Source: Candidatus Nanopelagicales bacterium (lineage in GTDB: Bacteria; Actinomycetota; Actinomycetes; S36-B12). Taken from it: a stretch of 55,087 nucleotides of DNA. The notes under the pieces are model-generated. The model was given only the letters and a program-made list of their open reading frames with translations. It made no database searches and was not told the DNA's origin. A program made the translations under genes and the position numbers. How positions within the stretch are numbered: the stretch's first letter is position 1; every line of letters starts with the position of its first letter. Below, in pieces: positions 9,012 to 20,605 of the stretch. Where the stretch lies: the NCBI GenBank assembly GCA_017857175.1, contig JAFMDS010000001.1:1-55087 (forward strand). Direction: 5' to 3'.

Positions 9012-9726
9012 AATTCTTCGCTGGGGCAATATGGTTTGGATCATTCGTAATCGTGCCTGGAATTGGTATTACCTAGTTCGGTATTGGCGGTTCTTGAAAC
9101 TAAAGATTTTTGGACCTCCAGGCGTTCAATGCTTAGGATTTGTTTTTCTTGGAAAGAATGTAGAACTGAGCTGTCGAAGGGGATATGGCCGGATAGTTAT
9201 CTACCCATGGGTTCATCTTGGCGATGGCAATCAGATCCGAGCGCATGAAGGGACAGTCACAATTGGCGCGAACACTGTATTTGGGCAGGGAAACACAATC
9301 AATGCCTACCTTGATATCGCAATTGGATCCGAGTGCGTAATTTCTGATTCGGTTTACATGTGCGATTTTGACCACAGAACGCACAGCACGGAAGTCGCAA
9401 TTCGCCGACAAGGGATTGTGAAGAGCCCCGTTGTTATTGGCGACGATGTTTGGATCGGTACGAAAGTCTCGATTTTGAGAGGGACACAGATTGGTTCCGG
9501 CAGTGTCATCGGTGCAAACTCTGTTGTTAAAGGAGAGATTCCACGGTGGGGCGTTGCGGTGGGTGTGCCTGCTCGAGTAATCAGATTGCGCAATGAACTG
9601 CGCCCGAGCGATTTGGAGCGTGTTCGGCATGAGCATTACGTGCGTAACCACGCTGAGCGTGCAGTGGAGCAAGTTGCAGTAGAGCAAGTTGCAGTGGAGC
9701 ATGTACACGACGAGGATCTCAGCTAA
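8998..9726 (+). CDS. Left-handed beta-helix O-acyltransferase (hexapeptide repeat)
   Basis: The protein has 242 residues. A basic, aromatic N-terminus (RNRAWNWYYLVRYWRF) may lie at the membrane. Hexapeptide repeats run from about residue 55 to 190, with VVIGDDVWIGTKVSIL near 146-161 and GVAVGVPARVIR near 184-195, as in NodL/Maa-type acetyltransferases. A His in DFDHRTHS near 122-129 is a candidate catalytic base. The ATG at 8998 is preceded by GGGAGAG and overlaps the glycosyltransferase by 14 nt, which argues for translational coupling. From memory, Rv3034c at the mycobacterial methylglucose polysaccharide locus is of this family. The last 25 residues contain a short acidic repeat. Confidence 0.82.
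   Translation: MREFRILRWGNMVWIIRNRAWNWYYLVRYWRFLKLKIFGPPGVQCLGFVFLGKNVELSCRRGYGRIVIYPWVHLGDGNQIRAHEGTVTIGANTVFGQGNTINAYLDIAIGSECVISDSVYMCDFDHRTHSTEVAIRRQGIVKSPVVIGDDVWIGTKVSILRGTQIGSGSVIGANSVVKGEIPRWGVAVGVPARVIRLRNELRPSDLERVRHEHYVRNHAERAVEQVAVEQVAVEHVHDEDLS
9661..9705 (+). repeat. Three tandem 15-bp units at the acyltransferase C-terminus
   Basis: Three in-frame copies of a 15-bp unit (GCAGTGGAGCAAGTT type) encode AVEQV-AVEQV-AVEHV. One copy differs at one base and the last copy differs near its end. It looks like replication slippage in a tolerant tail. Confidence 0.85.
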
Positions 9727-9746
9727 TTGCCTGTGAGCCCACCTAG

Positions 9747-11243
9747 TTACATCCTGAACTGGGCGCGAGCGAAAGTTTCGACCATGGGGAAAGGTCGTTC
9801 GGTTGCACCGAGGAATTTGCCACTCAGCAGATTTTGAAAGTGGCCGATCGCCCTATCGCGTGCATATTCTGCGGCCGTGTCCCGACTGATCATGAAGGCC
9901 CAATCGCTCGAAAGCAGAAGCATAAGCTCATTGAGGTCTGAATTGAGCGCAGAGCCGCGGGCATCAAGATCTGATCTGATTTTCGTGAGGACATAATCCT
10001 GTGCTTGGTGATTCATGATCACGAGATCTCGAACGGGGTCATCGGTCCAGATCCGCCAATCCTTGCCTTCACCCCATGATGACGCTCCCAACTGCACTGA
10101 AGCGCGCGGGTTGGCAGTTGCCTGCTGCAACGTAATAGAGGAAATATTTCTACTTGGGAGTGAACGAATAACGGTCGAAAACCATGCAACGCCTTCATGC
10201 CACCAATGGCCCAAAAGTTCAGTATCTATGCCGACAACAATTCGTGGCCGTTCAAGAGGCTTATTGGACCGTTGCTGATCGAATGCACTGACAAGTGAGT
10301 CGATGAACGAGTCAGCATCATTACGCACCTGCCTGTGTGCGCGCTCAGGAATATATGGCTCTTTATCTGCGTCGGCTTTGTTTCCTACTCGCGAGAGCCG
10401 CACTCCGTGTGCACTATCGACATTGTGAAAGTCTCGATAGTTCTCGTTGCCTGGGAATCCCCGTTGCGCCGACCACAAGTGGTCACTTGCGTGGGCATCT
10501 CGAGCTACTACGTTAACCGATGAATCGCTGAGTTGATATGCCACATTTGGTTCGCCGTGCACAGCACGAATTGCGGGTTCATCGATAAGAAAATGCGTGA
10601 TACCAAACTTGTCATATGAGGCTTCCTGGAGCGGCCGATAGGCGCACTCGGGAACCCAGATTCCATTCGGCGTGAATCCCCATCGGCGCACGGCATCATC
10701 GAGTCCCGTCGCTAGGGCGACGTCGTGGATCTCGGGTGTGAGGTTCGGGGTGAAGGGGTGCGCCAGTGGGCCTCCAAGTATCTCTACCGCACCCGAGTCG
10801 TGCAATCGCCGAATCATGGGCGAGGCTCCGCGAGAAAAATTCTGGAGAAAATCTAGTCGGGTTTTTTGGGCCAATGCGCGCTCGTGCCCAAACGCTGGAT
10901 GGTTCGAAGGCACCTCGCCGGCCCGCAATTGCCAATCGTTGAGCCAAATTTCCAGATTGCTGAGAGCCATCGGATTATCCAGTTGTGCGGCAAGGACAGG
11001 GGTAATCCCTAGTGAGGCAAGATTTCTAAACCCTTCGCGCTCTAGAGCGGCCAATTCAGTGAGAAGGGGGATGTAACTGTGGGCATAAACCTGATAGAGC
11101 CATTCCTCACCGACCGGCCATGTGCCATGGCCCAGTACCCACGGCAGGTGGGAATGGAACACGAAGCACACCTCGCCCAGAGAATCGCCCGCGGACCGAG
11201 TAATTTGGGCGGCATCGGTTGCAGGGATGCGTGAGGAAGGCAC
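9747..11243 (-). CDS. GH57 family 1,4-alpha-glucan branching-type enzyme
   Basis: The protein has 498 residues. GH57 motifs appear in order: FHSHLPWV near 26-33, GGPLAHPFTPNL near 155-166, GIWVPECAYRP near 191-201 (nucleophile Glu about 196) and GIDTELLGHWWHEG near 336-349 (acid/base Asp about 338). A DUF1957-type C-terminal region follows. Family members, including mycobacterial Rv3031, make or remodel alpha-1,6 branches in glucans. The GTG at 11243 is supported by TAAGGT exactly 6 nt upstream. It converges on the acyltransferase gene with 20 bp between the stops and no terminator seen. Amylase rather than branching activity is possible from sequence alone. Confidence 0.88.
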   Translation of the reverse strand: MPSSRIPATDAAQITRSAGDSLGEVCFVFHSHLPWVLGHGTWPVGEEWLYQVYAHSYIPLLTELAALEREGFRNLASLGITPVLAAQLDNPMALSNLEIWLNDWQLRAGEVPSNHPAFGHERALAQKTRLDFLQNFSRGASPMIRRLHDSGAVEILGGPLAHPFTPNLTPEIHDVALATGLDDAVRRWGFTPNGIWVPECAYRPLQEASYDKFGITHFLIDEPAIRAVHGEPNVAYQLSDSSVNVVARDAHASDHLWSAQRGFPGNENYRDFHNVDSAHGVRLSRVGNKADADKEPYIPERAHRQVRNDADSFIDSLVSAFDQQRSNKPLERPRIVVGIDTELLGHWWHEGVAWFSTVIRSLPSRNISSITLQQATANPRASVQLGASSWGEGKDWRIWTDDPVRDLVIMNHQAQDYVLTKIRSDLDARGSALNSDLNELMLLLSSDWAFMISRDTAAEYARDRAIGHFQNLLSGKFLGATERPFPMVETFARAQFRM

Positions 11244-11249
11244 ATGGTG

Positions 11250-11255
11250 ACCTTA
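11250..11255 (-). promoter_or_regulatory. -10 box of the GH57 gene (leaderless)
   Basis: TAAGGT on the reverse strand ends 6 nt before the GTG start at 11243, the same box as at ilvE. Confidence 0.55.
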
Positions 11256-11283
11256 GCCCTCCTCTCCACGGCAAGCGCAAATA

Positions 11284-11299
11284 GTTACTCGTGAGTAAC
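11284..11299. promoter_or_regulatory. Operator-like palindrome upstream of etfB
   Basis: GTTACTC-GT-GAGTAAC is a perfect 7-bp inverted repeat with a 2-bp centre. A TAGGCT -10-like box follows at 11301-11306, so a bound repressor would cover the etfB promoter. The GH57 promoter is about 30 bp away on the other side. The shape suits a TetR- or GntR-family dimer; no regulator gene is in the window. Confidence 0.55.
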
Positions 11300-11401
11300 C
11301 TAGGCTTTAGTCATAATGATCATGCAGTAAATTTAGGCAAGAAGGTTGAGAAGTATTCTCAACAAATACCCACGATATTCGAACGCAGAAGGGCAAGCGA
11401 C

Positions 11402-12181
11402 GTGAAAATTGCAGTGTGCGTGAAGCAGGTGCCAGACACATGGGCCGAGAAAAAGTTACGCAGCGACGATTCCCGGTTAGACCGTGAAGCCGCTGATGGC
11501 GTTCTCAATGAACTCGATGAATACGCGGTTGAGCAGGCACTCCAGATAACTGAGGCCGTCGGCGGCGAAGTTGTCATCGTGACCATGGGTCCCGAGAGGG
11601 CGGGAGAGACACTGCGCAAGGCAATCAGCATGGGCGCTGATGCAGGTATTCACCTGGTCGATGACAATTTGGCAGGCTCGGATGCAATCGCAACGTCGGC
11701 CGTATTGGCCAAAGCGTTGGAAGGCCGAGGATTTGACCTCATTTTGTTTGGCTCTGAATCGACAGACGCCCGCATGTCTGTTATCCCAGCCATGATTGCT
11801 GAACGCCTTGATCTCCCGCAAGTCACGTTTGCTCAGAAAGTTGATGTGAGCGGAACCACACTCACCGCTGAGCGCGTTACCGATTACGGCTACGACGTTC
11901 TCACAACTGAACTTCCTGCGGTGGTGAGCGTGGTTGAAAAAATTAATGAGCCCCGTTATCCGTCCTTCAAGGGAATTATGGCCGCCAAGAAGAAGCCTGT
12001 GGAGATACTCACGGTCAGTGACCTGGGTCTTGAAACATCCGTTGTTGGTGCCGCTGCAGCATGGTCTGCGGTAGCTGACTTTGCAGCGCGCCCACCGAAA
12101 GCAGCAGGCGTTGTTGTTACCGATGAAGGTGATGGCGGAACAAAGATCGCCGAGTACCTCACAAGCCAAAAGTTCATTTAA
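11402..12181 (+). CDS. etfB: Electron transfer flavoprotein, beta subunit
   Basis: The protein has 259 residues. EtfB pairs with EtfA to carry electrons from acyl-CoA and related dehydrogenases to the respiratory chain. The start [13 protein letters not shown], the segment [11 protein letters not shown], the nucleotide-binding region [21 protein letters not shown], and [25 protein letters not shown] are family hallmarks. The GTG at 11402 follows AGAAGG and fits the family N-terminus; the frame stays open about 110 nt further upstream without family resemblance. etfA follows 12 bp downstream. In M. tuberculosis the fixA/fixB pair lies in the same neighbourhood. Confidence 0.95.
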   Translation: MKIAVCVKQVPDTWAEKKLRSDDSRLDREAADGVLNELDEYAVEQALQITEAVGGEVVIVTMGPERAGETLRKAISMGADAGIHLVDDNLAGSDAIATSAVLAKALEGRGFDLILFGSESTDARMSVIPAMIAERLDLPQVTFAQKVDVSGTTLTAERVTDYGYDVLTTELPAVVSVVEKINEPRYPSFKGIMAAKKKPVEILTVSDLGLETSVVGAAAAWSAVADFAARPPKAAGVVVTDEGDGGTKIAEYLTSQKFI

Positions 12182-12193
12182 GGAGTATTTGAG

Positions 12194-13147
12194 ATGTCTG
12201 ACGTAATCGTATTGGCGGAGCACTTCGACTCCGAAGTAAAGAAAGTCACTTTGGAACTTGTCACAGCGGCGCGCAGCCTTGGTACGCCGGTGGTTTTATG
12301 GCTCGGCGCTGGGTGCACGGATTCCGTTGTTGAGACGTTGGGTTCCTTTGGTGCCTCCCAGGTGCTGGTGGCTGATTCCGATGCTGTGCGCAACCATCCC
12401 GTTGCCCCTGGTGCCGAAATCGTGGCTGATCTCATTGGGTCCATGTCGCCAGCTGCGGTGCTCGTGGCATCCAGTGCCGACGGTAAGGAAATCGCAGCCC
12501 GTGCTGCCATCAAGTCAGGAAGCGGCATCATCACCGATGCAGTGGAAATCGCTACTGATGGCACTGTCACGCAGAGTGTGTTCGGTGGAAGCACGATTGT
12601 GCACTCCAAGGTCACGCATGGCACTCCGATCATCACCGTTCGCCCAAATGCCATCCCTGCCAACCAAGAGCCAACAACCGCGACAAAGACGGATATTGCG
12701 CCCGCTGTGAGTGAAGCAGCACAGAAGGTCACGATCACTAACCGTGCCGTGGTCGAGAAGGGTGCTCGCCCTGAACTGGCTGAGGCAGAAATTGTCGTGA
12801 GCGGCGGACGTGGTGTTGGGGGAGCAGAAGGTTTTGGAGTCATTGAACAACTCGCTGACTCGCTAAATGGTGCGGTTGGCGCTTCGCGTGCGGCGACCGA
12901 CGCAGGGTGGTACCCGCACCAATTCCAGGTGGGACAAACAGGCAAGACCGTTTCTCCTCAGTTATACATCGCTAATGGAATTTCAGGGGCAATTCAACAT
13001 CGCGCAGGAATGCAGACATCCAAGGTTGTAGTTGTAGTGAACAAAGATCCTGAGGCACCGATCTTTGAACTCGCTGATTACGGTGTTGTCGGGGATCTCT
13101 TTTCGGTCGTTCCCCAGCTCACGCAAGAAATCTCAAGTCGCAAGTAA
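12194..13147 (+). CDS. etfA: Electron transfer flavoprotein, alpha subunit
   Basis: The protein has 317 residues with the usual two parts: an N-terminal EtfB-like fold ([10 protein letters not shown]) and the C-terminal FAD domain. FAD contacts expected from the family are visible in [12 protein letters not shown] near 202-213, [14 protein letters not shown] near 240-253, [14 protein letters not shown] near 258-271 and [21 protein letters not shown] near 277-297. An AGGAG sequence lies 9 nt before the ATG. It is co-transcribed with etfB. A strong hairpin follows the stop. Confidence 0.95.
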   Translation: MSDVIVLAEHFDSEVKKVTLELVTAARSLGTPVVLWLGAGCTDSVVETLGSFGASQVLVADSDAVRNHPVAPGAEIVADLIGSMSPAAVLVASSADGKEIAARAAIKSGSGIITDAVEIATDGTVTQSVFGGSTIVHSKVTHGTPIITVRPNAIPANQEPTTATKTDIAPAVSEAAQKVTITNRAVVEKGARPELAEAEIVVSGGRGVGGAEGFGVIEQLADSLNGAVGASRAATDAGWYPHQFQVGQTGKTVSPQLYIANGISGAIQHRAGMQTSKVVVVVNKDPEAPIFELADYGVVGDLFSVVPQLTQEISSRK

Positions 13148-13195
13148 TGTGATTTGAAATAGAGCGTTCGCGTGAAATTCGTGGATTCAATATGC

Positions 13196-13228
13196 TTACT
13201 GCCCGTGCGCCGTGCGTACGGGCAGTAA
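13196..13228 (+). terminator. Hairpin downstream of etfA
   Basis: TTACTGCCCGT pairs with ACGGGCAGTAA (11 bp). The stem can extend inward four more pairs to a 3-nt loop. There is no U tract, so it is either a U-less actinobacterial terminator or an RNA-stabilising hairpin. Confidence 0.6.
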
Positions 13229-13261
13229 TCACATGAATAGCCAATTAGTGAGGCGAGGTGA

Positions 13262-14437
13262 GTGGTGAGTCGGGTTTATCTGGATCACGCTGCCACCACC
13301 CAATTGAGGCCTGAGGCCGCTCAGGCATGGCTTGAGGCCGGCAGCAATGTTGGAAACGCATCAAGTTTGCACACATCGGGACGCGCAGCCCGACGTATTG
13401 TCGAGCAGGCTCGTGAATCAATCGCTGAGGATCTCGACGTTCGCCCGTCAGCGGTTGTGTTCACCGGTGGCGGCACCGAATCTGACAATCTGGCGGTCAA
13501 GGGTCTGTACTGGGCTCGGTGCAAGGAGTTAGGGCAATCGCCCCTTGGAATTGTGACGAGTGCGATTGAACACCATGCGGTCCTTGACCCAGTCATTTGG
13601 TTGCGGGATCACGAAGGAGCAGCGATTCACTTCTTGGCCGTGGATTCCATTGGAGTGGTCGACGTCGTGCAACTCGAGGAGCTATTGGCGCATGGGGGCA
13701 TCGCGCTGGTTTCCATCATGTGGGCTAATAATGAAATTGGGACCATTCAACCAGTGCGAGAGATCGCAAGTATTTGTCAAAAATATTCGGTTCCCTTCCA
13801 CACTGATGCGGTCCAGGCATTCGGACAAATTGAATTAGAGTTGTCGCAGTTGGGGGCAACGGCGGTCACGCTCAGTAGTCACAAGATTGGCGGACCGGTT
13901 GGTGTTGGTGCTCTGATAATTGACCCCCATGCCAAAGTGACTCCGATCTTGCACGGCGGTGGTCAAGAGCGTGAAATTCGATCAGGCACCCTCGATCCGG
14001 CTTCCATTGCAGCTTTTGCAGTTGCATCGCGATTGGCCACCCGGAATGTCTCGGAGCATGTGCGCGCACTCCGTGAATTACAGGAGTATTTGATCAATGC
14101 TGTTCAGGTAGCAGTGCCTGAAGCGCGACTCAATGGCCCCTACTCGGGTGATGCTCGTTTGCCCAATAACACACACTTTTCTTTTCCAGGGTGTGAAGGC
14201 GATTCCCTGCTCATGCTCCTTGATGCTGCAGGCATTGATTGTTCGACAGGGTCAGCCTGCACAGCGGGAATTCCTGAACCGAGCCATGTATTACTTGCAA
14301 TGGGTGTCGATGAAAAAACGGCTCGTGCTTCTCTGAGGTTCAGCCTTGGCCGTGATTCCAGTAAAGAGGAAATCGACATTCTTGCCCACGCATTACCGGG
14401 GGCTGTGGAACGCGCTATTCGGGCAGGATCGTTATAG
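13262..14437 (+). CDS. Cysteine desulfurase (NifS/IscS class)
   Basis: The protein has 391 residues. This PLP enzyme removes sulfur from cysteine and passes it on as persulfide. VYLDHAATTQLRPEA is at the N-terminus and GGGTESDNLAVKG near 69-81. The PLP lysine sits in SSHKIGGPVG (Lys 208) and the catalytic cysteine in STGSACTAG (Cys 333). The GTG at 13262, or the next GTG, follows GGCGAGG. mnmA starts 2 bp after the stop, so this enzyme probably supplies sulfur for tRNA 2-thiolation. A role in Fe-S assembly is also possible; no scaffold gene is in the window. Confidence 0.9.
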   Translation: MVSRVYLDHAATTQLRPEAAQAWLEAGSNVGNASSLHTSGRAARRIVEQARESIAEDLDVRPSAVVFTGGGTESDNLAVKGLYWARCKELGQSPLGIVTSAIEHHAVLDPVIWLRDHEGAAIHFLAVDSIGVVDVVQLEELLAHGGIALVSIMWANNEIGTIQPVREIASICQKYSVPFHTDAVQAFGQIELELSQLGATAVTLSSHKIGGPVGVGALIIDPHAKVTPILHGGGQEREIRSGTLDPASIAAFAVASRLATRNVSEHVRALRELQEYLINAVQVAVPEARLNGPYSGDARLPNNTHFSFPGCEGDSLLMLLDAAGIDCSTGSACTAGIPEPSHVLLAMGVDEKTARASLRFSLGRDSSKEEIDILAHALPGAVERAIRAGSL

Positions 14438-14439
14438 CC

Positions 14440-15558
14440 ATGCGGATTATTTCGGCGATGAGCGGTGGAGTTGACTCCTCCGTTGCGACGGCCCGGGTCA
14501 TCGATCAGGGACATGAGGTGGTCGGAGTTCATCTCGCACTATCGCGCACAGACTCCAATGGAAAAAGCCGAGGTTGTTGCACATTGGACGATGCAAGAGA
14601 TGCGCGAAGAGTTGCTGACAAGTTGGGCATACCTTTTTATGTGTGGGATTTTTCGACTCAGTTCGCTGAGAATGTCATGGACAACTTTCGTGACGAGTAC
14701 TTGGCTGGGCGGACTCCCAACCCGTGTCTCCGCTGTAATGAGAAAATTAAATTTAGTGCCGTCTTGGATCGTGCATTAGCTCTAGGTTTTGATGCAGTTG
14801 CAACAGGGCATTACGCGCAGATCAAAACAGGCGTCCACGGAATCGAAATGCATCGCGCCATTGACCCACTTAAAGACCAGTCCTATGTTCTAGGTGTATT
14901 GACCCAGAAGCAGTTGGAGCATTCACTCTTTCCACTGGGTGGTGACACCAAACCTGCGATTAGGGCAGAGGCCGAGGAACGAGGGCTCATCACCGCCAAG
15001 AAGCCGGATAGCCACGACATCTGCTTCATTCCTGATGGAGACACGGCCGGCTATCTAGTTCGCACATTGGGTGAGCAGTCCGGTGCAATCAAAGATGCAT
15101 CAACGGGCGAGGTCCTTGGCGAGCATCTGGGTACTTTCACCGTGACCATAGGGCAACGCCGTGGTCTGAACCTGACTGTTCCTGCTGAAGACGGTAAACC
15201 CCGTTATGTAGTCGATGTTGATCGGGCAAACGGGGATGTATTTGTGGGCTCACCTGAACTTCTCGATGTCCACCACATCGTCGGAGTGGATCCGATTTGG
15301 GCAGGAATTTCACTGACGGACCAACCTATTCATGTCATGGCACAAGTCCGTGCTCATGCAGAGCCAGTTAGAGCTCAGGCTGCTCTGGTCAATGACCACG
15401 TTTATGTTTCACTTGAAGAGCCAATTCGTGGGCTTGCACCGGGTCAGGCGGTTGTCCTCTATGACGGCACACGGGTGATTGGTTCAGCAACGGTCGCTGC
15501 AACCGATCGCGTCAACCCGACAAAGATAGACGTCTTTACCGCGGTCAACATTGTCTGA
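14440..15558 (+). CDS. mnmA: tRNA-specific 2-thiouridylase
   Basis: The protein has 372 residues. MnmA adds sulfur at C2 of wobble uridine 34 in tRNAs for Lys, Glu and Gln. The PP-loop is MSGGVDSSVATA at residues 7-18. The first catalytic cysteine lies in NPCLRCNEKIKF near 94-105 and the second in DICFIPDG near 193-200. TGHYAQI and GQRRGLNL are further family segments. It begins 2 bp after the cysteine desulfurase and overlaps the next gene by 8 nt, so all three are probably translated from one mRNA. Confidence 0.95.
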   Translation: MRIISAMSGGVDSSVATARVIDQGHEVVGVHLALSRTDSNGKSRGCCTLDDARDARRVADKLGIPFYVWDFSTQFAENVMDNFRDEYLAGRTPNPCLRCNEKIKFSAVLDRALALGFDAVATGHYAQIKTGVHGIEMHRAIDPLKDQSYVLGVLTQKQLEHSLFPLGGDTKPAIRAEAEERGLITAKKPDSHDICFIPDGDTAGYLVRTLGEQSGAIKDASTGEVLGEHLGTFTVTIGQRRGLNLTVPAEDGKPRYVVDVDRANGDVFVGSPELLDVHHIVGVDPIWAGISLTDQPIHVMAQVRAHAEPVRAQAALVNDHVYVSLEEPIRGLAPGQAVVLYDGTRVIGSATVAATDRVNPTKIDVFTAVNIV

Positions 15559-16552
15559 AGCACTCGTCAGCTTCCTTGGGCCGATGCCCGGGACCTCGAG
15601 CCGAGAAGCCGCCGCGGTTATTGCGGGCGAGTGCGCTCAGGCACCGTGCATCCCTTTGTTGCCTGAACGCGGCCCTAGCGCTCACTCGGTGGGCAGAATG
15701 TCTGGCATCTTGAGCACCATCAGTTCGGATTTTTGCATTAGTGCAGTTCCATCCGGTTGGCGCTTAGCCGGCGGAGTGAGCCGGGATACAACGCGCGCTC
15801 AGGCGTACTTGAGTGAAGACCTCGATGCGGTAGAGGAAGCACTGGTTGGGTTCTCGGACTTTGTCACCATGAGCATTCTTGGACCAGTTAGTTGGGCAGC
15901 TTCGGTCGAAGAAATTGGTGGTGAAAAATTGATTCGTGACCACGGTGCTTTGCGCGAGTTGAGCATTGCTTCAGCTCAGGCGATCGAGTCGCTACTCGGG
16001 AACTTGCGTAGCCGCTTTCCCGATGCCCATTTTCAACTTCAGATAGATGAACCACTGGTGATGGATGTGACAAAAGGTGAAGTCCCGACCGCAAGTGGAC
16101 TGCATACATATGTGGCTTTGGACAGACAATTTGTCATGTCGCTGTGGAATCCACTTTTTGAACTAGCGCGCACGTCCGAATCCAGGTTTGGCATCAATGC
16201 CTCGACAGGATCGGTGCCTTTGAGTGATGACTACATCACATTGCTGCGCTCATCCCAGGCAAATGTTTTTTATGACCCCAGAAAATCGTCATTACTCGGG
16301 GAACTGGTTGACTCAGGGGCCACAACCTATTGGTTCAAAGACTCTGCCAAAAGCTGCAGGGATGCGGCTCTGGACATTGCATCTTTGTTGGGCAGCCTTG
16401 GCTTCACTCTGTCAGATTCACGTGACGGAATGCGGATTATGCCCGAGGAGTTGTTAATGACGGGAGGCTGGACCGAGGCTCGAAATGCACTGGCAGCAGT
16501 GCAGAGCACGGTAGATTTACTCAACGATGAAGATCGGCTCCTGTCCGATTAA
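15551..16552 (+). CDS. MetE-core-like (UROD/methionine synthase fold) protein of unknown function
   Basis: The protein has 333 residues from a TTG at 15551 that overlaps the mnmA stop; an ATG at 15584 is the alternative. The start resembles the family's IGSLPGTDPREA segment (here LGPMPGTSSREA). LQIDEPLVMDVTKGEVPTASG near 175-195 matches the DEP region of cobalamin-independent methionine synthase relatives. The position between mnmA and ligA matches mycobacterial Rv3015c, from memory. The zinc-type HxC or HCC ligand motif expected further on is not visible; FGINASTGSVPL occupies that place. It is probably not a working methionine synthase. Function unknown. Confidence 0.7.
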   Translation: MSEALVSFLGPMPGTSSREAAAVIAGECAQAPCIPLLPERGPSAHSVGRMSGILSTISSDFCISAVPSGWRLAGGVSRDTTRAQAYLSEDLDAVEEALVGFSDFVTMSILGPVSWAASVEEIGGEKLIRDHGALRELSIASAQAIESLLGNLRSRFPDAHFQLQIDEPLVMDVTKGEVPTASGLHTYVALDRQFVMSLWNPLFELARTSESRFGINASTGSVPLSDDYITLLRSSQANVFYDPRKSSLLGELVDSGATTYWFKDSAKSCRDAALDIASLLGSLGFTLSDSRDGMRIMPEELLMTGGWTEARNALAAVQSTVDLLNDEDRLLSD

Positions 16553-16580
16553 TCACGAATTTGGCCAAGGTGCGTTATGA

Positions 16581-18749
<2,169 letters not shown>

Positions 18750-18785
18750 TCCGAGGGGAACACGGAGCGTGCTGGGGTCCCTCAA

Positions 18786-18791
18786 TAGACT
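18786..18791 (+). promoter_or_regulatory. -10 box of gatC (leaderless)
   Basis: TAGACT ends 6 nt before the gatC ATG. It starts the gatCAB operon separately from ligA. Confidence 0.6.
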
Positions 18792-18797
18792 GCGGGC

Positions 18798-19097
18798 ATG
18801 TCGAAATTGGATCGGGATCAGGTCATGCACCTTGGTCGGCTCGCTCGGCTCGAACTCACTGAGTCGGAAGTCGATCACTACACGGAGCAGCTGGGTCAAA
18901 TTCTCGGAGCCATTGAGGCGATCTCCGATGTTGCCGCCGACGACATTCCACCGACATCCCATCCCATCCCGGTCGTCAACGTTTATCGGGAGGACGTCGC
19001 ATTACCAGGGTTGGATCGTGAAGATTTTGCAGTGGGGGCGCCCGCTTGGGAAGATGACAGATTCCTGGTACCTCGGATTTTGGATGAACCCGCATGA
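18798..19097 (+). CDS. gatC: Aspartyl/glutamyl-tRNA amidotransferase subunit C
   Basis: The protein has 99 residues, the usual GatC size, and holds GatA and GatB together. The N-terminal helix [16 protein letters not shown] and the conserved segment [27 protein letters not shown] identify it. The last codons overlap the gatA start by 4 nt (ATGA), a sign of translational coupling. Confidence 0.95.
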   Translation: MSKLDRDQVMHLGRLARLELTESEVDHYTEQLGQILGAIEAISDVAADDIPPTSHPIPVVNVYREDVALPGLDREDFAVGAPAWEDDRFLVPRILDEPA

Positions 19098-20605
19098 GTG
19101 ATGCCAGCCTGAACTCAGATTTAGTCCGCCAGAGTGCGGCAACCCTTGCCACCGCGATCGCTCGTGGAGAAGTGTCCAGTGAGCAGGTGACACAGGCTCA
19201 TCTCGACAGAATTGCCGAGGTTGACGGCCAGGTTAATGCTTTCTTGTTCGTGGATCCTGAGGCCTCACTCGCCCGTGCGAGAGAAGTCGATGCCCAGATT
19301 TCCTCGGGCATAATCGCCAGCCCATTGGCGGGTGTTCCGATTGCTCTCAAAGATCTCCTGGCTACGCGTGGAGTGCCCACCACCTGCGGTTCCAAAATTC
19401 TTGAAGGCTGGATTCCTCCCTACAACGCGACCATTGTTGAGCGTCTTGAATCTGCAGGCGTGGTGAGTCTGGGTAAAACAAATATGGACGAGTTCGCCAT
19501 GGGTTCATCAACAGAGAACAGCGGTTATGGTCCAACGCATAATCCGTGGGATCTAGAGCGCATTCCAGGTGGTTCGGGAGGTGGATCAGCCGCTGCGATT
19601 GCTAGTTTTGAAGCTCCACTTGCCATTGGTACAGACACGGGTGGGTCCATTCGCCAGCCCGCCGCTGTCACTGGAACGGTGGGAGTCAAACCAACCTACG
19701 GAGGGGTCTCGCGCTATGGCATCGTCGCTTTGGCTTCATCCTTGGATCAAGCAGGACCGTGTGCCCGAAGCGTTATGGACACTGCGTTATTGCACTCAAT
19801 AATCGCTGGGCACGATCCACGTGACTCAACATCGATAAACGCGCCTGTACCCGATGTCATCGCAGCAGCGAAGTCTGGCGATGTCCGAGGAATGAGAATT
19901 GGTGTTATCAAGCAATTACAGGGCGAAGGTTTTCAGTCGGGAGTAATTTCTCAATTCAATGCGGCGCTGGAGATTTTGGCGGGGCTTGGAGCTGAGATTG
20001 TTGAGGTTTCCTGTGAACACTTCCAGTACGCCCTGGGCGCCTATTATTTGATTCTTCCTTCTGAGGCATCCAGCAACCTCGCGCGATTTGATGGCATGCG
20101 CTTTGGAATTCGAGTGGGTGATGACGGCCAGCATTCAGTCGAGCAGGTCATGAGTGCAACTCGCGAGGCTGGGTTTGGCGCTGAAGTCAAGCGGCGCATC
20201 ATGCTAGGAACGTATGCCTTGTCAAGTGGCTATTACGATGCTTACTACGGCCAAGCCCAAAAAATTAGGACACTCATAACTCGAGACTTCGAGGCAGCCT
20301 TCGCGCAGGTGGACGTGTTGGTCTCTCCAACTGCTCCAACAACGGCTTTCAAGTTGGGTGCGAAGGTGAATGATCCACTGGCCATGTATCTCAATGACAT
20401 CGCAACGATCCCCGTTAATCTCGCAGGAAACTGTGCCATGTCCCTACCCGCTGGACTTGCTCCTGAGGACGGACTTCCCGTTGGGTTCCAAATTATTGCC
20501 CCTGCAATGGCCGATGACCGGCTCTACAAGGTTGGATCAGCATTGGAGGCCGCTCTGGTGGACAAATGGGGCGGTCTTCTCATCGATGAGGTGCCATCAC
20601 TATGA
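19094..20605 (+). CDS. gatA: Aspartyl/glutamyl-tRNA amidotransferase subunit A
   Basis: The protein has 503 residues of the amidase-signature family. It releases ammonia from glutamine for amidation of misacylated Glu-tRNA(Gln) or Asp-tRNA(Asn). The catalytic lysine is in [19 protein letters not shown] near 83-101. The Ser-rich core [13 protein letters not shown] is near 157-169 and the nucleophile region [11 protein letters not shown] near 180-190, giving the Ser-cisSer-Lys triad. It overlaps gatC and gatB by 4 nt each. Confidence 0.96.
   Translation: MSDASLNSDLVRQSAATLATAIARGEVSSEQVTQAHLDRIAEVDGQVNAFLFVDPEASLARAREVDAQISSGIIASPLAGVPIALKDLLATRGVPTTCGSKILEGWIPPYNATIVERLESAGVVSLGKTNMDEFAMGSSTENSGYGPTHNPWDLERIPGGSGGGSAAAIASFEAPLAIGTDTGGSIRQPAAVTGTVGVKPTYGGVSRYGIVALASSLDQAGPCARSVMDTALLHSIIAGHDPRDSTSINAPVPDVIAAAKSGDVRGMRIGVIKQLQGEGFQSGVISQFNAALEILAGLGAEIVEVSCEHFQYALGAYYLILPSEASSNLARFDGMRFGIRVGDDGQHSVEQVMSATREAGFGAEVKRRIMLGTYALSSGYYDAYYGQAQKIRTLITRDFEAAFAQVDVLVSPTAPTTAFKLGAKVNDPLAMYLNDIATIPVNLAGNCAMSLPAGLAPEDGLPVGFQIIAPAMADDRLYKVGSALEAALVDKWGGLLIDEVPSL

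Noticed and set aside
11477-12945. Long open frames on the reverse strand opposite etfB and etfA (about 250 codons each)
   Set aside because: They are antisense to two clear ETF genes, have low-complexity or odd composition and no family resemblance. They are shadows of the codon pattern.
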